7,812 bases of DNA from an uncultured Saprospiraceae bacterium (GCA_938039305.1 CALHUZ010000285.1:1-7812), one strand, 5' to 3'; counted from the first letter of the stretch, positions 1 to 6,001 are shown. The notes: generated by a model from the letters alone, not told the origin. Translations and numbers: made by a program.

Positions 1-1541
1 ACAAAGATTTTGTTCCCTCCATTTCCGCTGCAATAAGCTACTTCATACTTCTTCCCATGAACTGTATACTCATCATTCCAAAATAGATAACCATAGTATC
101 CATCTTCTGAATCCTGTCGCTTAATAAGTTTTGACAAACTCTTTGATACCCAATCTTCAGTTAGAATTCTCTTGCCTCGCCATGTTCCTCCATTTTTGTA
201 GAGCTGACCATACTTCGCAAAATCAATCGTTCTTAATCTTATTCCTCCAGCTGTGTTTGGAACATTGGTAGGCGTATAGAGCCAATTGTATTCTCTAATC
301 CCCAGCGGTTCGAAAAGATTTTTATCAGCGTATATGTCAAGCCCATCCGGAAGAGACATATTTAGAATATCGCCTAATACCACAACACCAGCAGTGAAAT
401 ATGACCAATCTTTCTTCATCTTTCTGGACTCGGCCATCTTAAGATCCAATGTGAACTTTACCCAATCTTCTGTTGGGTACATATTCTCTTCATTACCAGG
501 CGAGTCATAGTCATCATCATTTCCATCAAAGCCAGAACTCATCATAAGCAAACTTTCAAGAGTCACCTCATCCTTAGCAGGCATGTAATTTTCAAATTCC
601 TTTAGATTATAAAAATCGTTCAAGGTGGCATCACTACCTGAAATATGGCCCTCTTCTATTGCCATTCCCATTATCGTAGAAGCAAACGTTTTACCTACAG
701 ATCTAGGATCATGTCGGGTCTCTCTATTAGAACCATTAAAGTATTCTTCAATAAGCAATCGGCCATCTTTAATCACAGCAATACTCTGTATATTCCTAAA
801 TTCCTTCTCGGCAATTTTCTTATTCAAAAGCTCTATTTTCTTTTGATCATAAGCATCTTTCGAAATAGGCCAATCATCCATAGGTTGGATTTTTTGAATC
901 GCAATATCCTCAGCAGCGGCTACTGGTTTAACGACGTTTAGATTGACTTCGCCTTGGGCAATAATCTCTCCCACCTTAATATCTGGAGTCATCACATAAG
1001 GTCTCATTTCAATTTTTAAAAGGTGATCACCTCTTTCTCTAAGAGCTGCATCCCCTTTCCCTCTGAATAAGAATCTCATCCATAGATACCTTCCCCAAGA
1101 GTCTTCACCTTCAGTTGATACTAAAGGCACAGAAAAAACAGTATTTGACATTTTTTGCTCACGGGTCCCTGCACCAAAATTCAAATTTTCTTCATATGCA
1201 AACTCTCCATCTACGTAAAAAGCAAATTGATAATTTCCTGAATCACAGAGATCGTCAATACTTAGCTCAGGAGCAAGTTTAGCTAAATGATCGGTCAGTG
1301 GTCGATCTAAGAATATACTAATACTAAGGTTAGACGATTCACTAAGGTCAAACGAAGAAACTTTATCTGACTCTGTGAAGTCGTCAATAGGGATATAGCC
1401 ATTCGTAAATGCTATCTCTCCTACATGCTCATGATGTGAAACGGCAGTGACATTCCCATTAGGCTGTTCAGATTTGGACTTCTGACATGCTATAGAATTG
1501 AGGGCCATGACTACTATCAGAATATTGAGACAAATTTTCAT
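1..1541 (-). CDS. Serine hydrolase (beta-lactamase class C / PF00144-like) lipoprotein, 3' end missing
   Basis: Partial gene reading leftward from ATG at 1541; 513 codons are visible without a stop before the window edge. The first 19 residues form a lipoprotein signal (hydrophobic stretch, then Ser-Ile-Ala-Cys with Cys19), so the mature protein is probably membrane-anchored in the periplasm or on the surface. Residues about 40-205 are an extra N-terminal region that I do not recognise, with beta-like composition. The hydrolase domain follows from about 230: Ser-Val-Gly-Lys at 281-284 is the Ser-x-x-Lys nucleophile motif, Tyr381 in WSYFTAG is the likely second catalytic residue, and SGNGGN near 505-510 fits the Gly-rich third motif. 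The Tyr motif reads Tyr-Phe-Thr rather than the common Tyr-x-Asn. Relatives include beta-lactamases, D-Ala-D-Ala peptidases and esterases; the substrate cannot be told. It lies 54 bp downstream of the araC-like gene on the same strand and may be cotranscribed with it. Confidence 0.85.
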   Translation of the reverse strand, partial: MKICLNILIVVMALNSIACQKSKSEQPNGNVTAVSHHEHVGEIAFTNGYIPIDDFTESDKVSSFDLSESSNLSISIFLDRPLTDHLAKLAPELSIDDLCDSGNYQFAFYVDGEFAYEENLNFGAGTREQKMSNTVFSVPLVSTEGEDSWGRYLWMRFLFRGKGDAALRERGDHLLKIEMRPYVMTPDIKVGEIIAQGEVNLNVVKPVAAAEDIAIQKIQPMDDWPISKDAYDQKKIELLNKKIAEKEFRNIQSIAVIKDGRLLIEEYFNGSNRETRHDPRSVGKTFASTIMGMAIEEGHISGSDATLNDFYNLKEFENYMPAKDEVTLESLLMMSSGFDGNDDDYDSPGNEENMYPTEDWVKFTLDLKMAESRKMKKDWSYFTAGVVVLGDILNMSLPDGLDIYADKNLFEPLGIREYNWLYTPTNVPNTAGGIRLRTIDFAKYGQLYKNGGTWRGKRILTEDWVSKSLSKLIKRQDSEDGYYGYLFWNDEYTVHGKKYEVAYCSGNGGNKIF

Positions 1542-1595
1542 ATTTAATATTTACAACAAAGATCATCTGATCATAAAAGACAAAATAGAATGAGA

Positions 1596-2423
1596 TTAAC
1601 ATTCAGGCTTAAGATTGCTACTGGCCAATTGATATCTAAAAACCTTGGGCGTATACCCGAAGTAGGATTTGAACGTACGGGTAAAGTGAGATTGGTCAGA
1701 AAAACCACACTCATATGCTACTTGAGACAATGACAATGATGGATCTACGAGAAAACCTATTGACTTCTTAATTTTTTGCTCCCTAATATATTCTCCAAGG
1801 CTTTGGTTCAAATAGACGGGAATAGATCTTGATATATGGACTGGATGAACACCTAGTTCTTTTGACAAAAAATCAAGCGACAATTTCTCATGACTATGGT
1901 GAATGATATCTTGAAGATGCTTAATCCAAGGAGGAGCCTCCTTGGAATTAGGGTTTTCATTCTTGTTCATTTCTTCACACAATTGTAAAAGCAAGAGTTC
2001 AATAGACACATTTGAATAAATGTCTTGCGCTCTGAACTCTGCATATATTTTCCCAACCAAATGATGTAGTCGAGGGTTTTCAACGTTTTTACTTCCTTCC
2101 CATAGGTTGATATCCAATTTTTGATTATCAAACCATGTTCTTTCTAACTCTAAATGAAAGCCTCTTGCTTTTCTTGATTTTTTCTCAGTCAAATGAGGTT
2201 CTTGCCAATTGTAAAACATAAATCCTCCTGTCGGAATATTAGTGTCTCCTCTGTGATTTACATCTAGCATATTACCCTCCAACACATACATGAAATATGG
2301 ATTTTCATGATAATGCCACGGAGTGTTAGGGTCGTGATAGCTATATTCTGAAAGCACGATACCTTCAATATCAAATTCGATATTTTTCTGACCATAGTAT
2401 TGTGCCCGGCTTCTTATGTTCAT
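1596..2423 (-). CDS. AraC-family transcriptional regulator with cupin sensor domain
   Basis: A 275-residue cytoplasmic DNA-binding regulator. Residues 20-100 form a cupin-like effector domain (PWHYHE at 35-40 with two His, then a YVLEG strand turn at 46-50). Residues about 165-268 are the AraC DNA-binding domain with two helix-turn-helices: the first around 181-202 (LSLDFLSKELGVHPVHISRS), the second around 230-252, followed by the family signature AYECGFSDQSHFTRTFKSYF at 236-255 and GYTPKVFR at 256-263. Length and domain order are normal for the family. The ligand is unknown. An AGGAG lies 13 nt before the ATG, further than ideal, so the start is likely but not certain. It is divergent from the collagen operon across a 277-bp region with inverted repeats, and upstream of a serine-hydrolase lipoprotein on its own strand; either could be a target, and self-regulation is common in the family. 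Confidence 0.92.
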   Translation of the reverse strand: MNIRSRAQYYGQKNIEFDIEGIVLSEYSYHDPNTPWHYHENPYFMYVLEGNMLDVNHRGDTNIPTGGFMFYNWQEPHLTEKKSRKARGFHLELERTWFDNQKLDINLWEGSKNVENPRLHHLVGKIYAEFRAQDIYSNVSIELLLLQLCEEMNKNENPNSKEAPPWIKHLQDIIHHSHEKLSLDFLSKELGVHPVHISRSIPVYLNQSLGEYIREQKIKKSIGFLVDPSLSLSQVAYECGFSDQSHFTRTFKSYFGYTPKVFRYQLASSNLKPEC

Positions 2424-2551
2424 TAAAAGTAAGATACTCCTAGATCAAGCGAAAAATTGATTTTATCGACAAAAGCTGTTTTGCCGGTTCTGAATCGAGA
2501 AAATAAGTGGATGAGAAGTATTTGGCCTTAACCTTCAAAAGCCTTTGGGCG

Positions 2552-2594
2552 GATAAGCCAGATACTAACCACTCCCTTGTAAATAAGGCTTATC
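2552..2594. repeat. Inverted repeat GATAAGCC ... GGCTTATC
   Basis: The two 8-bp arms (2552-2559 and 2587-2594) are perfect reverse complements separated by 27 nt. This could be a two-site operator for the adjacent AraC-type regulator or a 5' structure of the divergent transcript. AraC-type sites are more often direct than inverted repeats, so the function is not settled. Confidence 0.5.
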
Positions 2595-2616
2595 AGCCAT
2601 AAAATGGGCATTTAAG

Positions 2617-2626
2617 TAAACGTTTA
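2617..2626. repeat. 10-bp palindrome TAAACGTTTA
   Basis: A perfect 10-bp palindrome 75 bp before the first collagen-operon start, followed closely by a related half-site (ACGTTAAA, 2631-2638). Such symmetry fits a dimeric regulator site, but a short AT-rich palindrome can also arise by chance. Confidence 0.35.
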
Positions 2627-2700
2627 GGAGACGTTAAATTCTATATGTTCCTTGCTATTCAATACTAACTTCTTGTACATTGAATGAGTAATTTTCGGAA

Positions 2701-3399
2701 ATGTATAGACTTGTCTTACTCTTTTTTGTTTTGCTTTTCGTGATATCCGCGCATAGCCAGCCATCAGAGGCATTCAACTTTCAAAGTATCCTACTCAATG
2801 ATGACAATACACCTATAACAGAGGCGAGTGTCACCCTGTCAGCATCCATTACCTCTCCTGAGGGCAGAACCATCTATAATGATCAACATGAAGTAACTAC
2901 ATCTGAAATCGGTTACTTTTCTATTGACATTGGCAAAGGATCTAATCCTTCAAGTGATTTTGAAGTTATTGATTGGGGCTCAAGTAGCTTTTATCTTCTT
3001 CTTGAGTTGGTTACTGATGGAGAAGCTAAACAGATAGGAGAAGTTGAGTTACTCTCCGTGCCATATGCACTGTTAGCACATTATGCAGAAGAAGTAGCCT
3101 TTGAAGGGCCTATGGGCCCTCAAGGAGAACAAGGAAGGAAAGGAGCTCAAGGAGCTCAAGGGCCAATAAGTCCTTGTGGACCTGTCGGACCGCGAGGTCC
3201 TAAAGGTCCTCAAGGAGCACAAGGGCCCATTGGTCCAATTGGTCCAATGGGAGAATCAGGTGAAATGGTATTAGTTAAAAGTAATACAGCTCCGACAGAA
3301 CCTTGGAAAGGTCAAATCTACATTGATGACGGGACTAATACAGCTGACGGAAATATTGGAATGAGATATTATTCTGGTACTGAATGGATCGACCTATGA
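2701..3399 (+). CDS. Secreted collagen-like protein, chain 1 (Gly-X-Y repeat, one Cys)
   Basis: A 232-residue exported protein. Residues 1-19 are a Sec signal peptide (hydrophobic core LVLLFFVLLFV, cut near AHS-Q). Residues about 20-130 form a beta-rich domain shared with the two other collagen-like genes here; it starts with AFNFQS, has a GYFSIDIGKG turn at 71-80 and ends in LLSVPYALLAH at 117-127. Residues 136-189 are 18 Gly-X-Y triplets with one break, SPC at 157-159, which holds the only cysteine (Cys159). Residues 204-232 are a conserved tail with GQIYIDDG and a WIDL end. Bacterial collagen-like domains form triple helices without hydroxyproline; the role here is probably a cell-surface or extracellular fibre. 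It has no T9SS sorting domain. It is first in a four-gene unit and its stop overlaps the next start by ATGA. No strong ribosome site precedes the ATG. Confidence 0.85.
   Translation: MYRLVLLFFVLLFVISAHSQPSEAFNFQSILLNDDNTPITEASVTLSASITSPEGRTIYNDQHEVTTSEIGYFSIDIGKGSNPSSDFEVIDWGSSSFYLLLELVTDGEAKQIGEVELLSVPYALLAHYAEEVAFEGPMGPQGEQGRKGAQGAQGPISPCGPVGPRGPKGPQGAQGPIGPIGPMGESGEMVLVKSNTAPTEPWKGQIYIDDGTNTADGNIGMRYYSGTEWIDL
3106..3267 (+). repeat. Gly-X-Y coding tract of chain 1
   Basis: Encodes 18 triplets: seven Gly-X-Y, then SPC (Cys codon at 3175-3177), then ten Gly-X-Y in the same phase. At DNA level it includes short tandem units, GGAGCTCAA twice at 3142-3159 and GGTCCAAT(T/G) twice at 3232-3249, which suggest local unit duplication. 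Confidence 0.85.
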
Positions 3400-4142
3400 G
3401 CCGCATCATCCACATATCAAGTTTTCTAATACTGAGTTTTATATCAATAACTCTTTCAGGACAGAAGCTGGGGCCACATCTCGTTTCGACTTCTGGACAA
3501 TCTTATGCCAATGGCGAGATCATGCTGTATGCCTCTATCGGTGAACCCATCAACACTTCTGAATCAAGTGGAGAAGGAACGATATCTCAAGGTGTCTTGC
3601 AATCAATATTTCAGACAGGAGTCCAAGGAATAGAAAACTGTACAACGCAACAAGGACGTATGTTCTATCAAGATTGTGATGATGGTACTGAGTTCTTTTT
3701 TATAGAAGATAAAGACGGACGCATCCTTGATCCTTATTACGGAGAAGGAGTATCATTCGAAGACAAAAATGGCATCACAGTAGAGTTCGGTTATACAATT
3801 GCAGATTTTAAATCTCCTTGCAGTATCGCTGACGAAGCTGTTATTCTAACATGTGTTTCTGAAGTTCTTTCCACTTCGACTACTAATGTATTATCTAATG
3901 ATATCGTGTCGCTATATCCAAACCCTACTGATGATCAAGTCTATTTTCAAAGCAATTCTATTCAATTAGAAAATGCTCGAGTGAAAATTTTCAATAATAT
4001 TGGTACTGATGTGACATCAAAAACCAGACTTAACATTCAAAATAAAAGTGTTGAAGTAACGAATCTACAAAATGGATTTTATGTTCTTCAATTCAGCACA
4101 GAGGAAGGAGTCATTAACAAAGGAATTATAATTCGAAGGTAG
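3396..4142 (+). CDS. T9SS type A sorting domain-containing secreted protein
   Basis: A 248-residue protein from the ATG at 3396, which overlaps the upstream stop as ATGA. An in-frame ATG at 3384 would add MDRP before the signal peptide, but it only reads the WIDL codons of the previous gene in another frame, so I prefer 3396. Residues 1-21 are a signal peptide. Residues about 24-73 match a pattern frequent at the start of Bacteroidota T9SS cargo (STSGQ..., then ASIGEPI at 46-52, then SQGVLQSIF). Residues 82-153 form an unrecognised acidic domain with four cysteines (82, 94, 142, 153), able to make two disulfides. Residues about 169-248 are the type A C-terminal sorting domain: VSLYPNPTDD at 171-180, a VKIFN strand at 196-200, LQNGFYVLQF at 224-233 and a basic end. 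Such proteins cross the outer membrane by T9SS and are released or anchored. Its place inside a collagen operon suggests a surface partner of those chains; this is inference. Confidence 0.85.
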   Translation: MSRIIHISSFLILSFISITLSGQKLGPHLVSTSGQSYANGEIMLYASIGEPINTSESSGEGTISQGVLQSIFQTGVQGIENCTTQQGRMFYQDCDDGTEFFFIEDKDGRILDPYYGEGVSFEDKNGITVEFGYTIADFKSPCSIADEAVILTCVSEVLSTSTTNVLSNDIVSLYPNPTDDQVYFQSNSIQLENARVKIFNNIGTDVTSKTRLNIQNKSVEVTNLQNGFYVLQFSTEEGVINKGIIIRR

Positions 4143-4865
4143 ATGCGAAGACTACTCATTGGCATATTGATCTACTTATTGAGCTGGAGCATAAAAGCTC
4201 AAGCACCTATAGCTTTTAGCTATCAGGGCATGGCTATGAATAACGATGGTAGTCCTATAAGCAATCAAATGCTTGGCATCAAGATTACAATAAAAACCGA
4301 TGTTGATACGATTCCTCCATTGTATGTAGAACGGCATGAGGTAGTAAGTTCTGAAACTGGACACTTCACCTTGTCTGTAGGACGTGGCGCATACATAGAA
4401 GGTAGTTCTTTTAGTTTAAGTGCTATTGCAATTTTACCAGATCGATACTTTCTAAGTGTGGCAATAGATAAAGACGGAGGAAGTGATTATGCTTTTGTTG
4501 GTGCTTCGGAGTTACTTTCAGTACCATATGCGCTTCATGCTTATTCTGCAATGAATAAACCAGGACCACGAGGGCCACATGGGTTAATCGGTGAGACTGG
4601 TGAGCCGGGCCCTCCTGGCATCAGGCCTCCAGATGCATGTTGCTTTGGAGATTCTACAAAAGGAGAAAAAGGTGATCCTGGACCAGAGGGTTTAGAAGGA
4701 GCAATGGGTAAGCAAGGTCTTAGCGGATTAGAAACCCTTGAGCTAACTGATGTTCCACCTGCCACTCCCAAGAACGGACAGATATACCTTGATAATGGTG
4801 TGAATCGCTCCGATGGAACTCCAGGATTTAGATATTTTGATGAAGACAAATGGATAGACTTATAG
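4143..4865 (+). CDS. Secreted collagen-like protein, chain 2 (Gly-X-Y repeat, Cys-Cys pair)
   Basis: A 240-residue paralogue of the first gene of the operon. Signal peptide at 1-19 (cut near IKA-Q), then the shared beta-rich domain starting FSYQG at 25-29 and ending LLSVPYALHA at 124-133. Residues 141-197 are 19 triplets: seven Gly-X-Y, a 12-residue break at 162-173 (PPDACCFGDSTK) that keeps the triplet phase, then eight more. Cys166 and Cys167 are the only cysteines. The tail from Gly212 (GQIYLDNG) ends in WIDL. This chain is the most acidic in the repeat part, and its KGEKGD segment is typical of charge-stabilised bacterial collagen. The ATG directly follows the TAG of the T9SS gene, with GAAGG just before it as a likely ribosome site. 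It probably assembles with the other chains; function beyond a secreted fibre is unknown. Confidence 0.85.
   Translation: MRRLLIGILIYLLSWSIKAQAPIAFSYQGMAMNNDGSPISNQMLGIKITIKTDVDTIPPLYVERHEVVSSETGHFTLSVGRGAYIEGSSFSLSAIAILPDRYFLSVAIDKDGGSDYAFVGASELLSVPYALHAYSAMNKPGPRGPHGLIGETGEPGPPGIRPPDACCFGDSTKGEKGDPGPEGLEGAMGKQGLSGLETLELTDVPPATPKNGQIYLDNGVNRSDGTPGFRYFDEDKWIDL
4563..4733 (+). repeat. Gly-X-Y coding tract of chain 2
   Basis: Encodes 19 triplets, with a four-triplet non-collagenous break carrying adjacent Cys codons at 4638-4643. The Gly phase is the same on both sides of the break, so the break has an exact multiple of three residues. Confidence 0.85.
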
Positions 4866-4867
4866 TT

Positions 4868-5584
4868 ATGAAGAGATCTATCACATATATGGCAATTGCA
4901 ATTTGGTTGGCCTTTGCGGCATCAATTTCAGCCCAATCTCCGATGGCAGTCAACTATCAAGGAGTAGCAATTGGTAGTGATGGCATTGCTATCACTGATA
5001 CAGATGTCAATCTACGCATTTCGATAAATGAGAATGGAAGTGACGGACAGATTGTTTATCAAGAGAGTCATGTTACTGTGACAAACGGTATCGGCCACTA
5101 TATGATCGAAATAGGAAGAGGCAACTTACTTCAAGGAGCGTTTTCTAATATCATCTGGGGAGAAAATGGATACTGGATACACGTAGAAATAGATCTTAAC
5201 AATAGTGGAACCTATGAATCTCTGGCGCGCGTAGAGTTTTTGTCAGTACCTTATGCTAATTATGCATTGACAGCTGAGACTGGAATCTCGGGTCCAAGAG
5301 GAGCTCAAGGTCCAGATGGTGCCACTGGGCCAATAGGACAAGCTTCACCAATAGGCCCATCTTGCCCAGGTGGCCAAGCTGGAGAAACCGGTGATACTGG
5401 TCCTGCAGGCCGGCAAGGATTACAAGGCCCCAAAGGGCCCGACGGCTATCCAATTCTCGTAGCACGTTCAGATGTACCGACTAATATAGCAGAAGGTAGA
5501 TTCTATATGGATGACGGCACTAATCGTAGTGATGGAACCATCGGTATGCGATTCTATAATGGATCAGCTTGGATCGATTTGTAA
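4868..5584 (+). CDS. Secreted collagen-like protein, chain 3 (Gly-X-Y repeat, one Cys)
   Basis: A 238-residue protein from the ATG at 4868, two bases after the previous stop. The in-frame ATG at 4850 would add MDRLIV and is again the WIDL codons of the upstream gene read out of frame; the later start gives a normal signal peptide (MKRS, hydrophobic core, cut near SISA-Q). The shared beta-rich domain runs about 26-135 (VNYQG at 28-32, GHYMIEIGRG at 76-85, LSVPYANYA at 125-133). Residues 139-195 are 19 triplets, broken at SPI (160-162) and CPG (166-168), with Cys166 the only cysteine. The tail from Gly210 (GRFYMDDG) ends in WIDL. No sorting domain. It is last in the operon and 21 bp from a convergent SET-domain gene. 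It probably pairs with chains 1 and 2 in one triple helix. Confidence 0.85.
   Translation: MKRSITYMAIAIWLAFAASISAQSPMAVNYQGVAIGSDGIAITDTDVNLRISINENGSDGQIVYQESHVTVTNGIGHYMIEIGRGNLLQGAFSNIIWGENGYWIHVEIDLNNSGTYESLARVEFLSVPYANYALTAETGISGPRGAQGPDGATGPIGQASPIGPSCPGGQAGETGDTGPAGRQGLQGPKGPDGYPILVARSDVPTNIAEGRFYMDDGTNRSDGTIGMRFYNGSAWIDL
5282..5452 (+). repeat. Gly-X-Y coding tract of chain 3
   Basis: Encodes 19 triplets: seven Gly-X-Y, then SPI, GPS and CPG (Cys codon 5363-5365), then nine Gly-X-Y in the same phase. The Ser that replaces Gly is a TCA codon, at least two base changes from any Gly codon, so it is not a fresh point mutation or a simple read error. Confidence 0.85.
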
Positions 5585-5595
5585 CTAAAAATGAA

Positions 5596-5622
5596 AGGTT
5601 AAGACTTAGCCTTCCTTAACTT
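5596..5622 (-). terminator. Weak hairpin between convergent genes
   Basis: AGGTTAAG (5596-5603) pairs with CTTAACTT (5615-5622), 8 bp including one G-U pair, with an 11-nt loop. On the minus strand the stem is followed by TTTCATTTTT, so it could end the lepA-SET transcript. It is AT-rich and overlaps the SET stop codon, so it is weak as an intrinsic terminator; the plus-strand transcript lacks a T-run after it. Confidence 0.4.
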
Positions 5623-5998
5623 CAAACCATAATTTTACGATCCCTCTTGTTCCTCCAGTGTAGTCAATTAATATTTCGCTTGAAGCTTCTATGGATTTTG
5701 ATGCCTCAATTCTAATTGTACCATCATCATAATCCATAATAACCTCTGCATTAGGTGTGGAGCTGTGATTATAGAGCGAACCATAACCAAGTGCTATACA
5801 AGCTTCATATCCTTCTTCCTCCCACAAAAAATAGTAATCGTAAAGTTTCGTCTGATCAATATGCTTAAGCTGACCAGAAGGGATTTTAATAATAGGACAG
5901 ATCTCAATTAGATCATTAGGTTGAAGATCGATAGATGTGTAGATACATCGACCTTTTGATTCATCTTCTAATAAATAAAGTCCAGGGATATGAAGCAT
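5606..5998 (-). CDS. Small SET-domain protein (putative protein-lysine methyltransferase)
   Basis: A 130-residue protein that is almost only a SET domain. SET enzymes move a methyl group from S-adenosylmethionine to lysine side chains. Visible motifs: SKGRCIYTS at 14-22 (equivalent of the usual KGRGVFA start), GSLYNHSSTPNAEV at 73-86 with the conserved Asn-His and Pro-Asn elements, and SEILIDY at 107-113 for the C-terminal (E)xxxDY motif. The Gly usually found after KGR is Cys18 here. No pre-SET or post-SET cysteine cluster is visible, as is common for small bacterial members. The target is unknown. It starts 3 bp after the lepA stop; GAAGGA, 6 nt before the ATG and inside the end of lepA, is a good ribosome site, so the two are very likely cotranscribed. 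Confidence 0.85.
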   Translation of the reverse strand: MLHIPGLYLLEDESKGRCIYTSIDLQPNDLIEICPIIKIPSGQLKHIDQTKLYDYYFLWEEEGYEACIALGYGSLYNHSSTPNAEVIMDYDDGTIRIEASKSIEASSEILIDYTGGTRGIVKLWFEVKEG

Positions 5999-6001
5999 CT
6001 C

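Larger units (their letters stand above)
2424..2700. promoter_or_regulatory. Divergent intergenic region with several inverted repeats
   Basis: This gap of 277 bp should hold the promoters of both the araC-like gene (leftward) and the collagen operon (rightward). No ORF of credible length is seen. Visible structure: CAAAA/TTTTG at 2470-2474 and 2479-2483, GCC-TTTG-GGC at 2541-2550, an 8-bp inverted pair at 2552-2559 and 2587-2594, CCAT-AAA-ATGG at about 2597-2607, and a 10-bp palindrome at 2617-2626. I could not find a convincing Bacteroidota promoter (TTG about 20 bp before TAnnTTTG) on either strand, so the promoter assignment rests on gene orientation only. Confidence 0.55.
2701..5584 (+). 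other. Predicted four-gene operon: collagen chain 1, T9SS cargo, collagen chains 2 and 3
   Basis: All four genes face the same way with no space for internal promoters or terminators: a 4-base overlap (ATGA at 3396-3399), direct abutment (TAG then ATG at 4140-4145) and a 2-nt gap (TAG TT ATG at 4863-4870). Such spacing usually means translational coupling and near-equal protein amounts. Three members share architecture and are clearly duplicates; the fourth is a T9SS cargo. Confidence 0.8.

Noticed and set aside
286..941. Three overlapping plus-strand ORFs of 73-98 residues
   Set aside because: They are antisense to the continuous serine-hydrolase reading frame, which runs off the window edge, and show no protein-like features of their own.
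1561..1574. GATCAT repeated with a 2-nt spacer upstream of the hydrolase gene
   Set aside because: The unit contains a 6-bp palindrome common by chance; with only two copies and no second line of evidence I do not call an operator.
2673..2696. Possible Bacteroidota promoter: TTG at 2673-2675 and TAATTTTC at 2689-2696
   Set aside because: The last base of the -7 element does not match, the spacing of 13 bp is too short for the usual 19-21, and it would put the transcript start on the start codon.
3106..3267. CRISPR-like or satellite repeats
   Set aside because: The periodicity is 9 nt and in frame with Gly-X-Y codons; it is explained by the coding tract.
4541..4849. A 102-residue minus-strand ORF rich in Pro and Gly
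   Set aside because: It is the reverse reading of the Gly-X-Y tract of chain 2; Gly and Pro codons (GGN/CCN) are each other's complement, so such shadows are expected. It has no ribosome site or family features.
2701..5584. Phage tail-fibre or prophage origin of the collagen-like genes
   Set aside because: Phage fibres can carry Gly-X-Y repeats, but these proteins have signal peptides, sit with a T9SS cargo and have no phage structural genes, integrase or att-like repeats around them.
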